Below, piece after piece: positions 57,180 through 64,000 of a stretch of DNA of 64,000 nt. The notes beneath the pieces are model-generated. The model saw nothing but the letters and a program-made list of their open reading frames with translations, had not been told where the DNA came from and did no database searches. The stretch spans positions 49,577,443 to 49,641,442 of the forward strand of contig OZ022346.1 of the NCBI GenBank assembly GCA_963989245.1, read 5' to 3'. This stretch comes from Nansenia antarctica. Lineage: Eukaryota; Chordata; Actinopteri; Argentiniformes; Microstomatidae. Position numbers and translations under genes: made by a program. Position 1 is the first letter of the stretch. Each line of letters begins with the position of its first letter.

Positions 57180-57830
57180 AGGCCTTTCAATATCTTATTG
57201 ATAATCACAACCTAGAGAAACAAGATTTCTACAGGTATTTACAACTGAGGCATTACTACTTCTATAAGAATATAAAGAATAATGAGGTTTCTGAAATGAG
57301 TCTCGTCAACATTTTTATTGATGCGTATAAGGGCAACACCCACAAGAAACTGGTGTCAAGAATTATACAGAAGAGTATACAGTCCACCAAGAATCACTCC
57401 ACCTTATATGTTAGGGATAAGTGGGAGAAGGAAGCAAACATAGTCCTAACTGAGGAAGAATGGTTGAACATATGTAAAATACAATCCACCACCTCTAGCT
57501 CTGGACAATGGAGAGAATTTTCATGGAAGAACATTATTAGGTTTTTTATTACCCCAAGAAGAAAATACTTACAGAATGGTACACCGGGAACTGGGAATTG
57601 CTGGAGAGAGTGCAACAATTCAATGGCTCATTTCTATCACATTTTTTTGGGAATGCAGGGGTGCTGGCCCAAAAAGGTGACAAAATAATTTTCACTGAAA
57701 GCGACAGAAATTATCATTGCGCGGCGCCCAGGCACCTTCCTATGATGCATGCTATAATGTTTATATACAAGCTCTGTTCAAGGGACACATATAAAGCCTG
57801 TCAGTGTTATTCAGACCTATGAAGCAGCGG
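57180..57830 (+). mobile_element. L1-type LINE, C-terminal ORF2 fragment
   Basis: The open frame includes DFYRYLQLRHYY, RDKWEKEANIVLTEEEW and NCWRECNNSMAHFYHIF, matching the end of ORF2 in fish L1 elements (the Cys-rich C-terminus with H-x-x-F). A frame change near 57645 splits the final part (WECRGVLAQKG). It is 5'-truncated and dead. Confidence 0.78.
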
Positions 57831-57959
57831 TAACAATAATGAAAACGCATCTATTAGAATTAGAAGAAAGATGTATTTATTTTGTAAACTTTTTTTTTTC
57901 TTTTTTTTTGTCACTTAAAACATTTATTCCCACATACATGAAACCACACATCAATCGCA

Positions 57960-58020
57960 AAAAAGAAAAGTCGCTTTGGATAAAGGCATCTGTTAAATGC
58001 CCAAAAATGTAAATGTATCA
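57960..58020 (-). repeat. Inverted LINE/SINE-type tail
   Basis: GTCGCTTTGGATAAAGGCAT CTGTTAAATGCCC is the reverse complement of the fish retroelement tail found at 5050, 9830 and 16735. Confidence 0.7.
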
Positions 58021-60685
58021 TGAGACTTGTTAACCAAGGGCAGTGTGGTGAGTGGGAATGTAACGATGGACATACTATGCTTCCATAAGCAAGCCGTGTT
58101 GCCAGATTGGGCTACTTTTGGTCACACTGGACGGGTGGATTCGGCAGCTTTTAGACTGGTTGGGCTGGAAATTGTCAATTCCATCTGGCAACCCTGGTAG
58201 CAAAATATGTGCATACGTATCTGGTAGCCTACTGGTACTTTCAAATCGCATCGCATCGTATTATGATTATGATTATTATTATTAATAATAATAATAATTA
58301 CAATTTACAATACAAATACAACAATTGGGGGTCCCTCAAAGAAAATGTGGGCGCACTGCGCACGCACAACATCAACCTCCAAGGCTTGATTCTGACCCAG
58401 GAAAAACCCTGGTATGTACTGTATAACATGATAGCCATCTATGAGCAATGCACTGTATATAAGATGATGACCAATGGTCTTTCTACTGCTGACCAAGGGG
58501 TTGAGTTCACTTGATGAGGCCCAATTTTGTTTTAGACTCTGTAGCCTACTGTATTTTTTTATTAAGACTTAAGATATATTATCTGAATTTCTCTTGTTTT
58601 ATCAAATGTTCCAATTATTTTAATTTCTTGTGCTGGTTTAAAATTGCAGGAAACTAGCACAAATAATTGTGTGGGAGAGAGGGGCCGCCACTACCAAAAC
58701 GTGCACAGTTTTGGGTCGCTCCACCACCCAAAACTCTCACTCCAAACTTTTGGTGAAACTTGGCAGCCCTAAAGTGTTTCTAATTTCGACACCAACACCA
58801 CGATGTGTGTGTTCAGGGATGCATGAAGCTGGGGGCAGGAGGAGAACTATATGAAACGATGAAGGTTGGGGTAGTAGCCTATAGTTCCTGTAAGAAACTC
58901 AAACCACTTTCACCCCTGAGTAGGGGCTTCTCTGGGAATGTGGCAGCAGCATAATAATAATAATAATCATCATCATAATAATCATAATCATGCAAATAAT
59001 AATAATAATACTATATACATAACACAAGAAACTGACCCAAAAAGGGGGCTGCCTGTCGTGGAATAATATGAAAGACAGATGTGCTCGACACACAATGTGT
59101 AAAAGAGAAATAGTAAGCGACATTATTCAGCTTTTCATCAATCAATTCTGATAATTTTCACTAAAGTCGCTATGAAGCTGATCAACTGCCTCCGCTATGA
59201 CTGCCAGTGTTTCCCCCCGGGAGCTACAGTGAAGCGGATGTGCCGTGTGCCAGGATCAGCACCATGGACAGCGGCACCACACTCAGCCTGACGTCCCTCT
59301 AGTCACCCTGCTTCCAGTGGCGGAGATGTGAACTGAGAGAAAAAGGGCCAATTTTTTTCTTTTGTAGTCTGTTGGATACCCTGCAGCTATCCTTTGTGAG
59401 AATATGCCTCGTTAATGACCTCTTGCTTCTCGCTTAACTAAATGCTCATAGAACACACCATGCTATTGGACTGGGCTAAAAGATGCATTTATACTGTGCT
59501 TTGTGTTTTACAAAGCACAATGACACAGGGTTCCCTAACACTCCTAAACAAATAATTAAAGTTTCTTTAATATTTGATAGGCATAAACTGTGTGTGTGTA
59601 ACCATTGGTCCCCATAGTGTTTAGTGTTCTCTAAAGCTAAAGGTAAACGGTTGCTTCGTCATGGCTGCAAATGCATTGTATAGGGATGTGGTTTTAATTG
59701 TATTTGTCTTTTTTCACGCTAGTCTTTGCTTTAGAACCTATATTGAATTGTCATTTGTGAAATGTTTTGGTGATGACATTGATAATAATAATAATAAGAA
59801 GCTACAGTGGTATATCATGCAGATGGTGCGTCTACATGCGTCCTCTACAGCAACACAATCGAGTCTTTTATACTATCAGCAATTAAAAGTCAAAATAGCC
59901 CAAAAAGGCAATAATAGAATACAGCCGAGCCCAAGGGCAGTTTGCATGTGTTGCTACATTTGTTTCCTGTTTCACTGTATTGATTTCCCTCTGGCATGCG
60001 TCAACAGGACCGGTCGTAGATTCTGCCTCTCCGTCTGATTTGTACATTTTCAATCACAAGATTGCTCAACACACTTCTCAGTGAGAAAATTGATTTTCAA
60101 GCACATGATTAAGTTTGTCTCCATGTCACCCGGAGACATTTCAAATAAATACACTTTACATTCAGTTGTATTGCATACAAATGCTCACTATTTTCAGATG
60201 AGAAAGACACATTGGCTGGCTGTTGATATTTCCATAATAGAAAACATGTTTTCATTGTTATAAGGGTGTAATAGTCCAATACAGTCAAATAGGTGTTTAG
60301 CATTGTTAAATGTTACAGCTCTGTTGGGAGACTATAACAAACAATGAGTAAACAATTTCCTCTATCTCTCTCTATATATGCCTCGTATAATATGATATAA
60401 CAAAACAAATATACAAGAGCTCAAAGGTTGCTGCCTAATGTATGAATTCTTCTGACAGGTCATTATTTCAAGATCCATACGTGTCTACAGTGTGGCTCCA
60501 TGCACATTGCGATGAAGTTAAAGGGGAGTGGGTGTCGTTTGGTTTAATATACTGTAGTCAGGTAACATACAGTAGCTGCATTGAAGGACGCGTGAACTTG
60601 AATGAATTGTGACTTGAGCAACCATTACAGACGCAGTTTAACTTCCGAAAAAGTGCGCCTCTACTGTACCTACAGTATGGGGACC
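58021..60685. other. Intergenic, nothing firmly recognised
   Basis: AT-rich, with AAT repeats near 58270 and 58950. Open frames of up to 125 codons (for example 59661-60038) have no motif or splice context. A GC-richer patch near 59170-59300 with a Cys-containing frame (LRYDCQCFPPGATVKRMC) might be an exon, but no partner was found. Confidence 0.35.
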
Positions 60686-60693
60686 ATGTAGAT

Positions 60694-63490
60694 CAGGGCT
60701 AGTCAATTACTTTTGTATGAGGGCCAACTTATTCAAATGTTATGTGTATGGGGGCCAAACTTTAATTAAGTGTCGTTTTGTAACGCTTAGCCTACATGTG
60801 AAAATGAAAAACAACAATACCCTGAATACTGTGCATCAAAAGTGTTTATTCATACTACTGTATATCACTCAGAAGTAGGCTACACAGTCTTCATTCTCAA
60901 TAAAACAAAACAAACCAGATTACTTTTTTCCTGTTACTAATCTATCCTCTACTAATCAGTGCATTTGACATCTGCTACAACTCAATTCAAAACATAAAAA
61001 AAACGAATCAAAATAAAAGACAAAAACATCAAGTGCTCATGTCATGGCATTATCAGTAAGTTGTGCCAGTAATTTTTTAATTTTATAAAATGTCTCCCTT
61101 TAAAAAAAACAAAAAAACAGATTAGCCTACATTAGGCCCACTTGGATATCGGTGCTCTACTCTAGCCTACTATCATCAGTGCATTTCACGTCTGCTTTAA
61201 CAAACCCTCAAAAGGAAGAAAAATCATCAACCAGTGCTCTAATCAGTGACTGAAATGGCATTTCTTTGACTTGGCAAGCACTGCAAAGTTAGGCTCATAT
61301 TGAGTGAGGGCAATACGCAGACACTGGTGGAGGTGCACACTTGTGAGGGAGGCACGTGTGTTGGTTTTTATTGCATTCATATGCGAGAAGCTTGACTCGC
61401 AAGTATACGTTGTACCAAACATAGTAAGTAGAAAAAAGGCCAACCTTCTGGTGTTTGGGAACTGTACCTGGTTAAGTTTAACCCAAAACTGCTCACATGC
61501 CAATGATCTCAAATCATGCTTCAAATCAGACGATGCTTGGATGTCTATTAGTTCTAACTGCAGGGAGCCTTCGTCCAGTGACGGAAGCACCTGTTTGGCT
61601 TCAGCTGCAAACTCTCCCCCAGCATCAACAGAAAAGGGGTCTTTAGTAAATCTCATCACCTCTGCGGGAATATTAAAGTTATCAAACCGCGCAGCAAAGT
61701 TATCAATCAGTTTATCGATAAATGCTGTCATCGCAGGACTAATCTGTGCTGATGACGAGTTGATCAGAGCGCGTAGTGTTGGGAAGTGCAGCATTTTCGT
61801 GGGGGTTAGATCAATGCAGAATAACTCTAGCTTCCTTTTAAACCCATTCAGTCTGTCCACTAGATCACACACGGTTTTGTCCCTCCCTTGCAACTGCAGG
61901 TTCAGTCCGTTCAAGTGCTGGAAAATGTCACTTAAAAAGCAGACATCTGCCATGAACTCATCGTCTTGCATTTGGGCTAGAAAAGGGGCAGCCTTCTTGT
62001 GGTGACAGCCCCGGAGAAAGGCAATGATCTCGTGCCTGAGTTCACAAACTCTCTTTAGTGCGTTACCCTTACTTAGCCATCTAATGTCATTATGTACAAG
62101 TAAATCACTGTGCTCGGCTGACATATCTGACAAAAGTTTGCGAAACAAACGGTGCTGTAGACTCGAGGTGGCTCTGATGAAATTGATCATCGACATTATA
62201 TTGTCCATGGTGCCTTTTAACTCACCACTTAGCTTGGCGCAGAGAACGGCCTGGTGTATCAGGCAGTGCAGTGGTTTCATCTGTGGCGCGAGGGCAGCAA
62301 GACGAGCGGAGAGTCCCTGCACGCGCCCAGTCATGGAAGGGGCTCCATCTGTGGCTAGCATGTTGACTCGTTGCAAATCTAGTCCATTCTCGTTGAAAAA
62401 GGAAACGATCTTCTCAAAAATGATCTGACCTGTTGTTTGTCCCTCCAGTGGAATTAAACCCAGCAAATCCTCACGAAAGCACTCACCATCAAAGAATCTC
62501 ACATAGAGACATAGCTCTGCTACATCACTGCCATCGGTAGACTCATCAACAGCTAGCGACATTACCTCTGCCTTTTTTAGCTTGTCCAAAAGCGTTTCGA
62601 AAACATCCGTTGCGAGTGCCTCCACTCTTCTAATTGTAGTTGTGTCTGACATTGGGATTTTCCGAATAGAAGTAATGACACTATTCTTAACCTTTTCATC
62701 CGTCACCACATCGTCTAGAACAGCTAGCATGCATTCTTTGACAGTTTCTGCATCAGTGAACGGCTTTTTCTTTTTGGCTAGAATCCATGTTACGCGGAGG
62801 GAGGCTGTTGTCGTCCTCTCTTGCTCGGAACAGGACCGGGCCAAAATATCTCGTCTCTGCTCATAGTTCGCGGTTAGGCTCTGCACCTTTTGTCTGCGTG
62901 CATCTGATCCTTCTGGGTAATTTGTGTTGAAGTTCGAGTGTTTAGTGTTGAAGTGTCTTCTCAAATTGTACTCCTTTGAGACAGCGATTGACTCGTTACA
63001 CAGCAAGCATATTTGTTTTCTAGTATCGTTTGTAGTAATCTCAGTAAATAGATATTTCTCTGTCCATTCCTTACGGAACTGGCGATTTTCGTTGTCAATC
63101 TTCCTCTTTTTCAGAGTAGACAGCGACATTTTCAAATAATATGAGGTCTGTCTTCTAGCTAGTTCACTAAATGCCGCTCAGCTGCGGTTGAACGCTTGAC
63201 TGAGGAAAAGTAGTTTTGTTTGTGGAGCGCACAAACGTATCCATGCGCGCAAGGCACGTAGCATAGGGAATCTTTTTTATTTATTAATAAAGCCTCTTAC
63301 TGGAGGACATTGACAGAGCCAATTCTTGCCCAAAAACGGCGTTCAATCGGGAATGGACAGAAAAATATATTTACTAGGAGCCATATGCTTGCTGTGTAAT
63401 GTTCTAATAATATCAATATGAATCAAAGGGCCAGAAAAAAGTCCTCCGTGGGCCGGATGTGGCCCGCGGGCCGCCTATTGACTAGGCCTA
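60694..63490 (-). mobile_element. Complete hAT transposon with intact transposase
   Basis: The plus-strand left end is CAGGGCTAGTCAAT; the right end, read in reverse complement, is TAGGCCTAGTCAAT, matching at 12 of 14 bases. The 8-bp target ATGTAGAT is duplicated at 60686-60693 and 63491-63498. Subterminal GGCCCGCGGGCC lies near 63461-63472. The 2797-bp element holds one uninterrupted transposase gene and no other lesion was seen, so it may be autonomous or only recently inactive. Confidence 0.95.
61243..63135 (-). CDS. hAT transposase, 630 residues, BED finger plus DDE core
   Basis: Catalyses cut-and-paste transposition in the nucleus. A BED-type zinc finger lies near residues 43-66 (Cys43, Cys46, His61, His66). 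The RNase H-like core has Asp197 (LAVDEST), Asp263 (LATDGAP) and the hAT Trp motif near 353 (IRWLSKG). The C-terminal catalytic and dimerisation region has Glu580 in CESSFSHMNAIK, after RRLAFFLLTMFG. Length and order fit the hAT group that includes the domesticated genes SCAND3, ZBED5 and GTF2IRD2. ATG at 63133-63135 is used; a second Met follows two codons later (MKM). Its ends are shared with the remnants in the element at 13435-14867. No frameshift or internal stop is present. Confidence 0.95.
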   Translation of the reverse strand: MKMSLSTLKKRKIDNENRQFRKEWTEKYLFTEITTNDTRKQICLLCNESIAVSKEYNLRRHFNTKHSNFNTNYPEGSDARRQKVQSLTANYEQRRDILARSCSEQERTTTASLRVTWILAKKKKPFTDAETVKECMLAVLDDVVTDEKVKNSVITSIRKIPMSDTTTIRRVEALATDVFETLLDKLKKAEVMSLAVDESTDGSDVAELCLYVRFFDGECFREDLLGLIPLEGQTTGQIIFEKIVSFFNENGLDLQRVNMLATDGAPSMTGRVQGLSARLAALAPQMKPLHCLIHQAVLCAKLSGELKGTMDNIMSMINFIRATSSLQHRLFRKLLSDMSAEHSDLLVHNDIRWLSKGNALKRVCELRHEIIAFLRGCHHKKAAPFLAQMQDDEFMADVCFLSDIFQHLNGLNLQLQGRDKTVCDLVDRLNGFKRKLELFCIDLTPTKMLHFPTLRALINSSSAQISPAMTAFIDKLIDNFAARFDNFNIPAEVMRFTKDPFSVDAGGEFAAEAKQVLPSLDEGSLQLELIDIQASSDLKHDLRSLACEQFWVKLNQVQFPNTRRLAFFLLTMFGTTYTCESSFSHMNAIKTNTRASLTSVHLHQCLRIALTQYEPNFAVLAKSKKCHFSH

Positions 63491-63498
63491 ATGTAGAT

Positions 63499-64000
63499 AC
63501 TTGTACTTGCGCCTCTTGTGGATCGTTTCCCTTCTCATATTTACAATTACCTTATCTGTCTAAATGGCTAACACCTGGCACACCTACCTGTGGGACTGTG
63601 CCCACCGCCCTGGCATACTCTTCTATCGTGTAGGTACCCAATTAATGCCCACCTAGAGTCTCATATCCAGGCGCATGTTGTATATTTAAAGAGCATTAAA
63701 GCGCAACAACTGTGATATGGTCAAAGCTGTCTTGGGAGATGTAAACGTAATTGGACGCACAGTCTCGATTACTACACAATTTATTTTGAGCATGGCAGAA
63801 ACCATCTAGGGGAACTATGAGGGTGAGTATGCAGGGAAGTGTTAGGAAGGATTTCTTGTTCTGATGTACACTTCCATAACTGGGGCAATCATGTAAAAAA
63901 GGGGCAATCATATGGACTAAAGAGACATTATCCTACTGCGGCAGCATAATGACTGCATGCCAATTTCAAATAATATTATTTATAGATGTATGCTTCAATT
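63499..64000. other. Intergenic, nothing recognised
   Basis: No supported ORF or repeat is seen between the hAT target duplication and the window end. Confidence 0.4.

Noticed and set aside
57598..57822. Separate 74-codon ORF
   Set aside because: Its first part is the frame-shifted end of the L1 ORF2 fragment.
61304..62866. Three long plus-strand ORFs (233, 134 and 94 codons)
   Set aside because: Antisense shadows of the hAT transposase, with no motifs of their own.

Overview
The window is vertebrate nuclear DNA, almost certainly from a teleost fish. The evidence is intron-containing genes with GT/AG junctions, a MHC class I gene of the fish U type, a CC-type chemokine receptor, the sall4-atp9a gene neighbourhood, and dense fish-style repeats (L2-like LINEs, tRNA-derived SINEs, hAT, Tc1 and fold-back DNA elements, Ty3 integrase, minisatellites). 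I cannot name the species.

Layout. 0.6-2.75 kb: a four-exon alpha-tubulin gene on the minus strand, intact except for a TGA at a conserved Cys codon. 3.2-4.7 kb: a Tc1-like end joined to an L2-like reverse transcriptase. 5.3-7.6 kb: a two-exon chemokine receptor whose intron holds a large fold-back element. 9-10.8 kb: repeats. 11.3-13.2 kb: a MHC class I gene on the minus strand with two frame breaks, and a hAT deletion derivative just upstream of it. 14.9-20 kb: minisatellites, a telomere-like tract, fold-back elements, a solo LTR and tRNA-like sequences. 20.5-23.4 kb: a G-rich minisatellite that encloses two frameshifted exons of leucine aminopeptidase 3.

The centre of the window (23.4-49.6 kb) is one unusual gene region. 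Single-copy 5' exons, one split by a 557-bp hAT element, lead into an ARID-like segment. A block of about 1.82 kb then follows, repeated head to tail about eight times. Each block holds an ARID-tail exon, an acidic exon and two exons that together make a methyl-CpG-binding domain (MBD). The block starts and ends in phase 0, so copies could be added without breaking the reading frame. Inside one intron of the last copy lies a clean 7.07-kb insertion containing the last coding exon of sall4, its 3' region, and exons 1-4 of atp9a. The repeat unit resumes on the far side without loss and runs into its single-copy 3' exons, which end in an LTR.

50-64 kb: a UBE2I retropseudogene, an LRR-type exon, hAT, Ty3 integrase and L1 fragments, two tandem repeats, and an apparently complete hAT transposon (60694-63490) with an intact 630-residue transposase, matching terminal repeats and an 8-bp target duplication. 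At least four hAT insertions here have exact 8-bp target duplications, so hAT activity has strongly shaped this locus. Most genes are unrelated neighbours; only the MBD array, and the sall4-atp9a pair as ancestral neighbours, form linked stories.
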